Part shown: in pieces, positions 1 to 8,023 of the stretch | How the letters are laid out: every line of letters begins with the position of its first letter | How positions within the stretch are numbered: the stretch's first letter is position 1 | Assembly: GCA_023390815.1 (NCBI GenBank) | Contig: JAEWCC010000006.1 | Span: 1-64,000 of the forward strand | DNA from: Bacillota bacterium | GTDB lineage: Bacteria; Bacillota; Clostridia; Christensenellales; SZUA-584 | Reading direction: 5' to 3' | Length of the DNA stretch: 64,000 bases | Notes under the pieces: model-generated | The model's input: the letters and a program-made list of their open reading frames with translations, nothing else | Told to the model about the DNA's origin: nothing | The model's database searches: none | Made by a program: the position numbers and the translations under genes

Positions 1-335
1 TAGGGCGGCTGCTGACCATAGGGCGGCTGCTGGCCATAAGGCGGCTGCTGGCCATAAGGCGGCTGTTGGCCGTAAGGCGGCTGTTGGCCGTAAGGCGGCT
101 GCTGACCGTAAGGCGGCTGCTGGCCGTAAGGCGGGTAGTACTGCTGTGTCTTGTCCTGAATCACCAGCGCGACGATGAGCGCAGGCACAAACAGGAAGAA
201 ACCGAACGCCCAGAAACCACCGTAGCTGTATCCTTTTTTCTGGGCGATTTTGGCCGGAATAAAAGCGAGGCCGACCGCTATCGCCAGCGCGATGATCCAG
301 CCAACCACCATTCCGCCGCCATAATAACCATACAT
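1..335 (-). CDS. Small membrane protein with PYGQQP-repeat tail, 3' end outside window
   Basis: The gene reads leftward off the window edge, so its C-terminus is not seen. The start ATG at 335-333 follows a CGGAGG ribosome site. The protein begins MYGYYGGGMVVGWIIALAIA, so it has one hydrophobic segment, then a basic linker (QKKGYSYGG), a second hydrophobic segment (FGFFLFVPALIVALVI), and then a hydrophilic tail built from PPYGQQ hexapeptides, about seven in view. It is a paralog of the neighbouring gene at 439-948, whose tail ends in a zinc ribbon, so a zinc ribbon may lie beyond the edge here. Function unknown. Confidence 0.85.
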   Translation of the reverse strand, partial: MYGYYGGGMVVGWIIALAIAVGLAFIPAKIAQKKGYSYGGFWAFGFFLFVPALIVALVIQDKTQQYYPPYGQQPPYGQQPPYGQQPPYGQQPPYGQQPPYGQQPPYGQQPP

Positions 336-368
336 ATATAAGGCCCTCCGTATTATCGTATTCACCAC

Positions 369-397
369 ATTATATCAAGGTTTGGATATTTATACAA
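369..397 (-). promoter_or_regulatory. SigA-type promoter of the partial PYGQQP gene
   Basis: On the minus strand TTGTAT and TATAAT hexamers are separated by 17 bases, about 35 bases upstream of the start codon. The same hexamers and spacing occur upstream of the paralog (980-1008). Confidence 0.65.
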
Positions 398-438
398 TCA
401 AAAAGAGGCCCGCTGCCGCGCGCCTCTCAGTTCCTGGC

Positions 439-948
439 TTATTTCACTCGCGTACCGCAGCTGGCACAAAATGCGTCGTTTCCGGTAACGGGGGCTCCGC
501 AGCTCGGGCAGGTAGCCGACGGCTGGGGCTGCGCATCAGACTGCTGCGGCTGGCCGTAAGGAGGCTGTTGGCCGTAAGGAGGCTGTTGGCCATAAGGCGG
601 TTGCTGACCGTAAGGCGGTTGCTGACCGTAAGGCGGTTGCTGGCCGTAAGGTGGCTGCTGGCCGTACGGTGGCTGCTGGCCGTACGGCGGCTGCTGGCCG
701 TAAGGTGGCTGCTGACCATAAGGCGGCTGTTGGTATGACTGATACGGCTGCTGGTTCTTATCCTGAATGACCGCCGCGACAATAATCGCCGGGAGGAATA
801 GGAAGAATCCGAAGAACCAGAAGCCTACGTAGCTGTATCCCTTTTTCCTGGCCATATGAGCGGGTATGAACGCCAAGCCGACGCAAATCAGTAGGGAGAT
901 AATCCAAACACCAGCTCCGACACCTGAATAATATCCGTAATCGTACAT
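439..948 (-). CDS. Small membrane protein with PYGQQP repeats and C-terminal zinc ribbon
   Basis: A 169-residue protein. Residues 10-30 and about 43-62 are hydrophobic and flank a basic loop (ARKKGYSY), predicting two membrane helices. Residues ~75-130 are ten near-perfect PPYGQQ repeats. The C-terminus holds two CxxC pairs (CPSCGAP ... CASCGTRVK) typical of a zinc-ribbon. It is a tandem paralog of the truncated gene at 1-335: same N-terminal layout and same promoter type. The DNA repeats are near identical and so prone to slippage in copy number. Pro/Tyr/Gln-rich tails of this type often mediate multimerisation, but no specific function is claimed. Confidence 0.88.
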   Translation of the reverse strand: MYDYGYYSGVGAGVWIISLLICVGLAFIPAHMARKKGYSYVGFWFFGFFLFLPAIIVAAVIQDKNQQPYQSYQQPPYGQQPPYGQQPPYGQQPPYGQQPPYGQQPPYGQQPPYGQQPPYGQQPPYGQQPPYGQPQQSDAQPQPSATCPSCGAPVTGNDAFCASCGTRVK

Positions 949-979
949 ATAAATCCTCCGTGCTTATAATTACATTCAT

Positions 980-1008
980 ATTATAACAGACGTTCTATCA
1001 TTATACAA
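980..1008 (-). promoter_or_regulatory. SigA-type promoter of the zinc-ribbon PYGQQP gene
   Basis: TTGTAT, 17 bases, TATAAT on the minus strand, followed by a CGGAGG ribosome site before the ATG at 948. It matches the promoter of the neighbouring paralog. Confidence 0.65.
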
Positions 1009-1111
1009 TGCCCGGCAACGGACAAAAATCCACTTTGAACGGCTATATCCGCTGCCACCATACGAATATGCATGGAGTAACCCGATTATCACATTCAACT
1101 ACATCTAAAAG

Positions 1112-1140
1112 AAAAAAGCGCCCCGCAGAGCGCTTTTATT
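1112..1140 (-). terminator. Intrinsic terminator of proS
   Basis: Arms AAAAGCGC and GCGCTTTT (1114-1121 and 1130-1137) with an 8-base loop, ending in a T run on the minus strand just after the proS stop. Confidence 0.8.
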
Positions 1141-1156
1141 ATAGGTATTCTTCTGT

Positions 1157-2860
1157 TTACCGTGCCGCGGCAAGCGATTTGATGACCTCGATCACTGCTT
1201 CGTCCGCAGTCAGCTCACGCGCCTGTTTTTCGCGGCGCGGTTTGTATTCCACGATGCCCTCCGCAGCCCTGCGGCCCACGTTGATGCGGTGCGGAATGCC
1301 GATTAAGTCGGCGTCCTTGAACTTCACACCTGCGCGCTCGTCGCGGTCGTCCAGAATCGCTTCGATACCCGCCTCTTTGAGCTTGCCGTAGATCTGCTCC
1401 GCCAGCGCCATCTGCGCTTCGTTCGCGGCGGAAACCGGCACCACGATCGCATGGTATGGTGCAACGCTCTCGGGCCAAATGATACCGTCCTCGTCGTGCG
1501 ACTGCTCGATGATCGCCTGCATCGTGCGGTTGAGGCCGATGCCGTAGCTGCCCATGATGCAGGGCTTCTGCTTCGCGTCCTGGTCGAGGTACATGCATTC
1601 CATCGCGACGCTGTACTTTGTGCCCAGCTTAAAGATATGGCCCACTTCGATTGCGTTTTCGATGGAAACCGCCGTGCCGCAAACCGGGCACGGATCACCC
1701 GTAACCACCGTGCGCAGATCCACGACGTCGTTCGCCGTAAAGTCGCGGCCAAAGTTGACGTTTTTATAATGGTAATCCGTCTCGTTCGCGCCGATCAGGA
1801 AGTTACCCATGCCAACGATCTCGTAATCGGCAATGACACGGTCCGCCTTGAGGCCTACCGGCCCCGCAAATCCCACGCGCGCATCCGTCGCGGCCATCAC
1901 CTCTTCCACACTGGCCAGTTCGAGGCTGACGCACTTGAGGTAGTTTTTCAGTTTAGTCTCGTTGAGCTCGCGGTCGCCGCGCACCATCGCGGCCACGATC
2001 TTGCCATCCGCGTTGTAGAGCAGCGTCTTGGCGAACTTCTCCGGCCCGCAGCCGAAGAAGCCCACGAGTTCCTCGATGGTTCCGGCATTGAGCGTGTGCA
2101 CCTTCTCCATCGCCTCCTGCGCACCCGCATAAGGTGCGGCCTTGGGCGTGGGCGCAAGCTCGGAGTTGGCGGCGTACCCGCATTTCGGACACAGCGCAAT
2201 CTTGTCGTCGCCGATGGGGGACTTGATCATGAATTCCTGAGAGCCCGAGCCGCCCATCGCGCCGGTATCCGCGTGCACCACCACGTAGTTGAGGCCGCAG
2301 CGGTCGAACACCTTGCAGTACGCGTCGTACATCTTCTGATAGGACGCATCAAGGCCCGCTTCGTCAATATCAAACGAATACGCGTCCTTCATCACAAATT
2401 CGCGGCAGCGGATCATCCCGAAGCGCGGGCGGCGCTCGTCGCGGTACTTGTTCTGGATCTGATAAAGCGTCTTGGGCATGGATTTATAGGACTGCAGCTC
2501 CTGCCGCAGCACATGCGCGAATATCTCCTCGTGCGTAGGCCCAAGGCAGAAGTCGCGGTTGTTGCGATCCTGAAACTTGATCATCTCGGTGCCGAACACG
2601 TCCCACCGGCCCGACTGCTGATAATATTCCGCAGGCAGAAACGCGGACATAATCAGTTCCTGCGCGCCCGCCGCGTCCATCTCCTCGCGGATGATATTTT
2701 CGATCTTCTTGAATACCTTAAAGCCGAGCGGCAGCAGCGCGTACACGCCCGCCGCGAGGCGGCGTATCATCCCCGCTTTTAAAAGCAGCACATGGCTTTC
2801 AACTTCGGCTTCGGAAGGCGCTTCTCTCTGCGTCGAAAGAAGCATCTGGGACATTCTCAT
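1157..2860 (-). CDS. proS: Prolyl-tRNA synthetase
   Basis: Charges tRNA-Pro with proline in the cytosol. At 567 residues it has the length of the bacterial-type ProRS that carries an insertion (editing) domain. Class II motif 2 is visible at residues 140-155 (YRDERRPRFGMIRCRE), motif 3 as GSYGIGLNRTMQAI near residue 440, the editing insertion lies between them, and the anticodon-binding domain is at the C-terminus (about 465-567). The start ATG at 2860 has AAGGAG seven bases upstream. It appears monocistronic, with its own terminator. No T-box is visible in the upstream 150 bases, unlike many Firmicute synthetase genes. Confidence 0.97.
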   Translation of the reverse strand: MRMSQMLLSTQREAPSEAEVESHVLLLKAGMIRRLAAGVYALLPLGFKVFKKIENIIREEMDAAGAQELIMSAFLPAEYYQQSGRWDVFGTEMIKFQDRNNRDFCLGPTHEEIFAHVLRQELQSYKSMPKTLYQIQNKYRDERRPRFGMIRCREFVMKDAYSFDIDEAGLDASYQKMYDAYCKVFDRCGLNYVVVHADTGAMGGSGSQEFMIKSPIGDDKIALCPKCGYAANSELAPTPKAAPYAGAQEAMEKVHTLNAGTIEELVGFFGCGPEKFAKTLLYNADGKIVAAMVRGDRELNETKLKNYLKCVSLELASVEEVMAATDARVGFAGPVGLKADRVIADYEIVGMGNFLIGANETDYHYKNVNFGRDFTANDVVDLRTVVTGDPCPVCGTAVSIENAIEVGHIFKLGTKYSVAMECMYLDQDAKQKPCIMGSYGIGLNRTMQAIIEQSHDEDGIIWPESVAPYHAIVVPVSAANEAQMALAEQIYGKLKEAGIEAILDDRDERAGVKFKDADLIGIPHRINVGRRAAEGIVEYKPRREKQARELTADEAVIEVIKSLAAAR

Positions 2861-3019
2861 AACAAAACTCCTTATCGGATTTCAATCTTTGAAAGTATAC
2901 CATAGAAAAAGAAGCCGCACAATAACGGCACGATCAAAAAACAACGGTGGATAAGCCAACTCCCCGCATCAGCTTGTGAGACAAGAGCAGAAATATTACT
3001 GTTTGTCTCTCTATGTTAA

Positions 3020-3285
3020 GAGTTCCTTCACACGAAGGAACTCCCAGGCAGTCAATAAAGCCTGTCATGCCTCCCTCAGACGAGCACCCTCCGGGTACGT
3101 AGGAGGTGGCACGAAGTGCCGGAGGGAGTGACCTGTTTTAAGGCATTTTCTCTCCCCCAGTCACCTATCGGTGACAGTCTCAGTGCCGGGGTCCCCGATA
3201 TGCACAGCTTTTTGGGGTGGTCGTCCGAGGGGGCCAGATAAAGAGCTTTTCTGCTCTCTGAGAGTTCCTTCACACGAAGGAACTC
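3020..3285. repeat. Composite intergenic hairpin repeat (family A)
   Basis: This gene-free stretch starts and ends with the same 24-base palindrome, arms GAGTTCCTTC/GAAGGAACTC with loop ACAC (3020-3043 and 3262-3285). Between them lies a block rich in CCTCCCTC, GGAGGTGGCACGAAGTGCC and GGAGTGACC. The block is closely similar to 35210-35370 and more distantly to 34115-34226. It looks like a non-autonomous repeat: it has no credible coding capacity and many small inverted repeats. Confidence 0.8.
3186..3220. repeat. Palindromic mini-element, intergenic copy
   Basis: Starts CCGGGGTCCCCGA and ends TTTGGGGTGG, so the ends can pair as a hairpin. The same ends and almost the same length are found inside a coding sequence at 46879-46915. 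Confidence 0.6.
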
Positions 3286-3314
3286 CGCCTCTGCGTCTGG
3301 ACGTTCATTGTGTT

Positions 3315-3650
3315 TTAATCTTCAGTCGATGCATCCATCTGTTCGCCAAACAATATGCGCACGTAATCCCGTTTCCCATACAACACACGGTAAACAGAAA
3401 CATACTCGCTGTCCGCTTTATAAAAGATCAGATAGTTTGCGCAAATGCAGTATCGGAAATCCGATTCAATCTCGATTGCGGCTGACAGCTTCTTTCCTAT
3501 CAGGGGCATACCCTTCAATCTTTGACATGCATCCAGAATCTCTTTCAGTATGTGAGCTGCCGCATCGCTATTGCACAGTTCATTCGCAATATACGCCTTT
3601 ATCTGCTGCAAATCCTGCAAAGCCAAAGGATTAATCCGCAATTCTAACAT
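3315..3650 (-). CDS. RelE/ParE-family toxin
   Basis: A 111-residue protein with the ParE/RelE fold signature: N-terminal LRINPLALQDLQQIKAYI helix pair, then the beta-sheet segment FRYCICANYLIFYKAD and a C-terminal strand VYRVLYGKRDYVRILF. Family members poison gyrase or cleave mRNA and are neutralised by the cognate antitoxin. The antitoxin gene lies three bases upstream on the same strand, the normal antitoxin-first order. Which target this toxin hits cannot be told from the sequence. It sits directly beside a hairpin-repeat region, in keeping with a mobile or addiction module. Confidence 0.85.
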   Translation of the reverse strand: MLELRINPLALQDLQQIKAYIANELCNSDAAAHILKEILDACQRLKGMPLIGKKLSAAIEIESDFRYCICANYLIFYKADSEYVSVYRVLYGKRDYVRILFGEQMDASTED

Positions 3651-3653
3651 CGG

Positions 3654-3902
3654 CTATATACCCAGCTGATTGCGTACTTCTTCCGGAGTCAGCCACGCAT
3701 TACCCGCTTTAACCGCGCTTTCCGCCTCCGACAGCTTCGATAGCAGCTTGATGGTTGCCTGGGTTTTTTCGTATTCGACCATATCCACCATCACATAGCG
3801 GCCTCTGCCATTCTTCGTTAAAAATACGGGTTGACCAACAGCCACATCTTTCAAAACCTCATTGTAATTGCGCAGATCTGAGACCGGCTTAATATTCGGC
3901 AT
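3654..3902 (-). CDS. Phd/YefM-type antitoxin
   Basis: An 82-residue protein, MPNIKPVSDLRNYNEVLKDV followed by GQPVFLTKNGRGRYVMVDMVEYEK: the Phd/YefM pattern of a DNA-binding N-terminal domain and a disordered C-terminal toxin-binding tail (residues ~50-82). I chose the ATG at 3902 because AGGTG lies six bases upstream; the GTG nine bases earlier overlaps that ribosome site. It forms a two-gene operon with the ParE-like toxin at 3315-3650 and would be expected to autorepress it. Confidence 0.85.
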   Translation of the reverse strand: MPNIKPVSDLRNYNEVLKDVAVGQPVFLTKNGRGRYVMVDMVEYEKTQATIKLLSKLSEAESAVKAGNAWLTPEEVRNQLGI

Positions 3903-4054
3903 AAAAATCACCTCGCTGATATTATTATACCCATATTCTTCGTAAAATTCTACAGCAAATTATGTGATAGGTCGAGATGATTATTGACGTTGACAAGGTC
4001 AGTCTTAAATCTGTGTCTCTAAAATAACTCGAAAACAATATTATCGGGAGCAAG

Positions 4055-4081
4055 CCTTACACCGGAAAATCCGGTGTAAGG
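4055..4081. terminator. Perfect 12-bp hairpin after btuD
   Basis: Arms CCTTACACCGGA and TCCGGTGTAAGG with a 3-base loop, about 65 bases past the btuD stop. There is no T run on either strand, so termination is likely but not certain. Confidence 0.5.
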
Positions 4082-4144
4082 TTAAGGGTGTATCTCCCCG
4101 CCACCCTTTCAGCTCCCCAAAAATGCCTCCCAAGAGAGGCGGCC

Positions 4145-4921
4145 TTAATCCATTACAGGCAGGATGAAGCTTTCCCCGTTCTGCTCCAGCATGTGCACGG
4201 GCGTCTCGTAAACGCGCTCGACGTTCTCCCGCGTGAGCACCTGCTTGGGCGCGCCCTGCGCGTATACCTCGCCCTTTTTGAGCAGCACGATCTGGTTGCA
4301 GTAGCGCAGCGCCAGGTTGAGGTCGTGTAATACGCACACCACGGAGATGCCGCGTTCGCCCGCCAGCCTTTTGACCGTGCTCATGATGTGCACCTGATGG
4401 CGGATATCAAGGCCCGTCACGGGCTCGTCCAATAACATGATATCGGCCTGCTGGGTGAGCGCGCGCGCAAGGATCATCATCTGCCACTCGCCGCCCGAGA
4501 GCGTGGTCACAAGCCGGTCCTTCAAATGCGCGATGCCCGAACGTTCCAGCGCGTCGTTCGCCAGCGCATAGTCCGCAGCGGTTTCGCCCTTGAGCCGCCC
4601 GATATACGGGTTGCGGCCTGTCAAAACGATGTCCATTACGGTAAAATCATATTCGATCGCGCTGTGCTGCTGCACAAGCGCCATGCGCCGCGCAATCTCG
4701 CGTACCGAGAGCGAAGAAACATCCCGTCCGCTCAGCGTCACCCTGCCGGACGTCGGTTTATTATAGCCCGAGATGCACTTTAGCAGCGTGGTTTTGCCGG
4801 AGCCGTTCGGCCCGATGATGCCGCAGAACGCGCCCGCGGGAATGGATGCCGACACATTGTTCAGCGCAAGCCGCGGCGCTTCGTAGGCGTAGCTGACGTT
4901 TTCAATCCGTATGTCGCTCAT
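4145..4921 (-). CDS. btuD: Vitamin B12 ABC transporter, ATP-binding protein
   Basis: ATPase subunit of a cobalamin importer of the BtuCD/FecCDE class. In 258 residues it shows Walker A (GPNGSGKTT, ~37-45), the ABC signature (TLSGGEWQ), Walker B (ADIMLLDEPVTGLD) and the switch histidine (VLHDLNLAL). Its start overlaps the btuC stop (ATGA). It is third in the operon btuF-btuC-btuD. The family alone cannot separate B12 from siderophore or haem uptake, but the cobalamin riboswitch at the head of the operon points to corrinoid transport. Confidence 0.92.
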   Translation of the reverse strand: MSDIRIENVSYAYEAPRLALNNVSASIPAGAFCGIIGPNGSGKTTLLKCISGYNKPTSGRVTLSGRDVSSLSVREIARRMALVQQHSAIEYDFTVMDIVLTGRNPYIGRLKGETAADYALANDALERSGIAHLKDRLVTTLSGGEWQMMILARALTQQADIMLLDEPVTGLDIRHQVHIMSTVKRLAGERGISVVCVLHDLNLALRYCNQIVLLKKGEVYAQGAPKQVLTRENVERVYETPVHMLEQNGESFILPVMD

Positions 4922-5928
4922 ACGGACCTCCTTCCCCGGCGCAGCAGCACCAGGAAGAACGGCACGCCGATCATCGCGGTGATTACGCCCACGGGGATTT
5001 CCTGGCTGTCCAGCAGGAGCCTCGAGAGCGTGTCACAAATCAGCAGAAAGATGCCCCCGCCGAAGAACGACAGCGGCAGAAGCCGCCGGTGGTCTGGCCC
5101 GAGGATGAGCCGCAGAATGTGTGGCACGATGAGCCCCACGAAGCCGATGATGCCGCTGGCCGATACGGCGCACGCAGCCGCCAGCGTCGTGAGGATGATG
5201 AGCCTTTGGCGTACGCGGTTCGCGTCCACGCCGAGGTGCCGCGCGGCTTCGTCGCCCTGCAGCATGATGTTTAAATCCTTGGCGTACAGCATGCACAGTG
5301 CGGAAGCGACGACCATCGGAGGCACGGCAAAAATCACCTTATCCCACGAGGCCGCCGAGAAGCTGCCCATCGTCCACATTACCACCTGTTCCATACGATC
5401 GCGGAACAGGATCATGATGCAGTAAACGAGCGCGGTGCACAGCGTGGAAACCGCGATACCCGAAAGCAGCAGCGAAAACGTGGATACCTTGCCGTGGATC
5501 TTCGCGAGGCTGTATACGGTGAATACGCCCAGCAGTGCACCCGCGAACGCGAGAATCGCCACCGCGCCGAAGCCCATAAACGCCAGCGACGTTGAAAACG
5601 TGAGCGCCAGCGTCGCGCCGAACGCCGCGCCCGAGCTCACGCCGATCACGTACGAGTCGGCCATGGGGTTTTTGAACATGCCCTGCAGGCACGCACCCGC
5701 AATGCTTAAGGCCCCGCCCGATATGAAGGCGAGAATGGCGCGCGGCAGCCGCAGGCTGAAGAATATCGTTTCAGCGCTTTTTCCGGCTGTACCGCCGATT
5801 ACCTTGAACAGCTCGGAAAGGCTGATGCCCGAGCTTCCGAGGAGGAACGCCGCGAGAAACGCGGCGACCCCCAGCGGCAGCATCACCGCCATTATGACGG
5901 CTGCAGATTTTGACCGTGCTTGCTTCAC
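4918..5928 (-). CDS. btuC: Vitamin B12 ABC transporter, permease (FecCD family)
   Basis: A 336-residue membrane permease with about ten predicted helices. FecCD-family signatures are visible: LRLPRAILAFISGGALSIAG, GACLQGMFKNPMADSYVIGV, and near the C-terminus GFVGLIVPHILRLILGPDHR, which includes the loop that contacts the ATPase. It starts with GTG at 5928, three bases after the btuF stop, with GGGAG inside the btuF end as ribosome site. It forms the transmembrane channel with BtuD below it in the operon. Confidence 0.92.
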   Translation of the reverse strand: MKQARSKSAAVIMAVMLPLGVAAFLAAFLLGSSGISLSELFKVIGGTAGKSAETIFFSLRLPRAILAFISGGALSIAGACLQGMFKNPMADSYVIGVSSGAAFGATLALTFSTSLAFMGFGAVAILAFAGALLGVFTVYSLAKIHGKVSTFSLLLSGIAVSTLCTALVYCIMILFRDRMEQVVMWTMGSFSAASWDKVIFAVPPMVVASALCMLYAKDLNIMLQGDEAARHLGVDANRVRQRLIILTTLAAACAVSASGIIGFVGLIVPHILRLILGPDHRRLLPLSFFGGGIFLLICDTLSRLLLDSQEIPVGVITAMIGVPFFLVLLRRGRRSV

Positions 5929-5931
5929 GCA

Positions 5932-6864
5932 CTACGCTCCCAAAAAGGTTAAGATGTTTGCCTGTATCGTTTCGAGCGCCTCGCCGATGCGCGGGCCGGG
6001 CCGCTCGATGATGTCCGGGTTGATGAAATAAACATGGCCCTGCTGCACCGCGGTCAGATCGGCATATCCGACCTCTGCCTTGAGCGCGTCCTCCGTGATG
6101 TATCCCGAGACGATGAGGATATCCGGGTCCGCCGTAACGAGATCCTCCATCGGGTAATCCATCCACGGCGACTCGGAGCCCGCCGTGATGCACTGCGCGC
6201 CGCACATCTCCAGCACGTCGTTGATGAAGCTGCCTTCGCCCGACGTCCAGTTGCCGTATTCGCCGATGCCCATTACGTAGTAGACGGTGGGCTTGTCCGC
6301 AATCTCAGCGGCCTTGGCCTGCACGGCCTCTGCCATCTCCGCAATCTGCTCATTTAACGCCGCGGCTTCCGCTTCCCTGCCCACTTCCGCGCCAATCAGC
6401 GTGATACTGGACGCGATGTCTTCATACACCGTGGGGTCGACCGGGACGACCTTGAGGCCTGCGCCGGTCAGTTGGTCCACCTGGTCCTGCTGGAGCTTGT
6501 TGCCCGCGAACACCACGTCCGGTTCCAGCGCGATGATCTTCTCGGTATCAAAGCCATTGTAATCGCCCACCTTCTCGATGTTCGCCGTTTCTTCCGGATA
6601 GGTGGAACTTACGTCCACGCCGACCACCCAGTCGCCCACGCCCAGCGCGAACAGCACCTCCGTTGCGCTTGGCACCGTCGATACGATGCGCAGCGACACT
6701 TCCTCCGGGCTTTCGGCTGCCGAAGGCGTCGCCTGCGCAGTCTCCGTGGCGGTTATGGAAGCGGTCTCCGTCGCGGACGGTTCCGTCGTGCCCGCTGTGC
6801 CGCATCCCGCCAGCATTCCGAGCGCCAGCAGCATCGCAAGCATCAACCAAACAACTTTTTTCAT
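5932..6864 (-). CDS. btuF: Cobalamin-binding lipoprotein of ABC transporter
   Basis: The extracellular substrate-binding protein. The ATG at 6864 is chosen because GGAGG sits six bases upstream; the protein then starts MKKVVWLMLAMLLALGMLAGC, a lipoprotein signal with its lipobox cysteine near residue 21. A Ser/Thr-rich linker follows, then a class III binding-protein domain (SATEVLFALG, EKIIALEPDVVFAG, VYYVMGIGEYG). Length 310 residues, usual for BtuF/FepB-like proteins. First gene of the operon, preceded by a cobalamin riboswitch and a terminator, so expression should drop when B12 is plentiful. Confidence 0.92.
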   Translation of the reverse strand: MKKVVWLMLAMLLALGMLAGCGTAGTTEPSATETASITATETAQATPSAAESPEEVSLRIVSTVPSATEVLFALGVGDWVVGVDVSSTYPEETANIEKVGDYNGFDTEKIIALEPDVVFAGNKLQQDQVDQLTGAGLKVVPVDPTVYEDIASSITLIGAEVGREAEAAALNEQIAEMAEAVQAKAAEIADKPTVYYVMGIGEYGNWTSGEGSFINDVLEMCGAQCITAGSESPWMDYPMEDLVTADPDILIVSGYITEDALKAEVGYADLTAVQQGHVYFINPDIIERPGPRIGEALETIQANILTFLGA

Positions 6865-6938
6865 GACTTTCCTCCAAATTTTCATTATATCCACGGAGAA
6901 AAGAGGTTTATCCTATGCGCAAATGTCATCCGATCCAT

Positions 6939-6969
6939 TAAAAACGCCCGAACGCGGGACGTTCAGGCG
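6939..6969 (-). terminator. Riboswitch expression-platform terminator before btuF
   Basis: Arms CGCCTGAACG and CGTTCGGGCG with a 5-base loop followed by TTTTT on the minus strand. It lies between the cobalamin aptamer and btuF, about 75 bases before the start codon, where a transcription-attenuating terminator is expected. Confidence 0.85.
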
Positions 6970-7027
6970 GTGATACGCAAAAATTGCGCGCGTCTGCATC
7001 TTCCCTCCGAAGAAATCGACCAATGAT

Positions 7028-7196
7028 CTTTGGCAGGTTTACCGGCTCGGCTTCATCCCTGCGGACGCCTTCCCAAAAACTTCAGTGGCATCATTGTCCG
7101 CGCGGTCTGCCTTACGGTAGCGGGGGCTGCAACGGCATCGCACCGTTTTCCCTATTATCCAATACCCCTTGCGGGGCTTCTGGCACCGGAAGATCC
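7028..7196 (-). ncRNA. Cobalamin riboswitch
   Basis: On the minus strand the conserved cobalamin aptamer elements appear in order: the GGTGCC/AAGCCCC start, AATAGGGAAAACGGTGCGA, GCAGCCCCCGCTACCGTAAGG, the B12 box GCCACTGA, then GGGAAGGCG and AAGCCGAGCCGGTAAACCTG. The intrinsic terminator at 6939-6969 follows, then btuF. Binding of adenosylcobalamin is expected to favour that terminator. Confidence 0.95.
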
Positions 7197-7498
7197 GTAT
7201 TCAGTTGGCTCAAGGATAGCACATGCGAAAGGGCAGGTCAAGCGCCCGCGCGACACACCGCAAGATCGTACAAAATCCCGATAAGATAGTGACAAAGGAG
7301 ACCATCGGTCTTGCCGGTCAAGTGGAAAAGCGATCCAGAAAAACCGGATATGCGCTTTCTCCCCGCGCTTTGCCTGCGCCGCGTATTTCGTCCTGAGGCT
7401 CTTATGCCGTTTTGTACTGTGAATCAATTGATTTGAATACCGTAAATTCCAGTTGACATAGCGCCCTCCAGCGAATAAAATAGACTTTGCGAAAACTT

Positions 7499-7574
<76 letters not shown>

Positions 7575-7575
7575 A

Positions 7576-7613
7576 AATAAAGAAGGTACTCATCCGGGTA
7601 CCTTCTTTATTTT
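7576..7613 (+). terminator. Intrinsic terminator of tRNA-Ala
   Basis: 14-bp perfect arms AATAAAGAAGGTAC and GTACCTTCTTTATT with an 8-base loop, starting directly after the encoded CCA. Confidence 0.85.
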
Positions 7614-7617
7614 GACT

Positions 7618-8010
7618 GACAAGGGGAGTCGAAGCGAGCAAGCCGGAAGCGAGCGCTGCCGGTGGCAGATGAAGCGAGTTGAAGGCTCTGTGAGTAAAGG
7701 AGTATGCCAAGCATTCGCGAAGGCAGACGACTATTACGAACAGAAAGAGAAAACGCCACGGTGATGCCCGCGTGACCGCTGCCAGTGACAGATGAAGGGA
7801 GCGCGAGCATCTGTGAGTATGAGGTGAGAGCGAGCAATCGCGAAGCACGAACCCATAGCGAACAGAGAAGTATTTAGTGAGACGGATTTATACCGAACTT
7901 GTATAATCGCGCAGAAACTAACGAGCACTACCGCTGTGTAAGTAGCAAACCCCTTGTCTCCACCAAAAAAAGTACCCATACGGGTGCTTTTTATTTTACA
8001 GACAAGGGGG
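7618..8010. repeat. tRNA-tail-associated repeat region
   Basis: There is no convincing gene in this ~390 bp. It starts with GACAAGGGGAGTCGAA, the reverse complement of the tRNA-Ala T arm/acceptor (7552-7567). It then holds an imperfect ~115-bp tandem duplication (about 7640-7750 and 7757-7870, both with CTGCC..TG.CAGATGAAG, CTGTGAGTA, ATCGCGAAG or TTCGCGAAG, and GCGAACAGA or ACGAACAGA). At 7950-7968 it has a second copy of the tRNA 3' end with CCA and flanking A run, followed by a second hairpin and GACAAGGGG. Confidence 0.75.
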
Positions 8011-8023
8011 AGTCAACGAGGTC

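Noticed and set aside
1..720. Short tandem DNA repeats as a possible CRISPR or minisatellite
   Set aside because: The 18-base units encode PPYGQQ in frame in two paralogous genes and have no spacers.
1451..2782. 443-codon open frame opposite proS
   Set aside because: Shadow frame of a conserved synthetase, His/Arg/Val-rich and without a start context.
2861..3019. T-box or other riboswitch upstream of proS (also considered for argS and serS)
   Set aside because: No GGTACCGCG-like T-box core or terminator pair is present upstream of these three synthetase genes.
3076..3273. 65-codon frame inside the intergenic repeat and its relative at 35136-35360
   Set aside because: Their similarity comes from the shared DNA repeat; no ribosome site, and the frame is not kept at 34115-34226.
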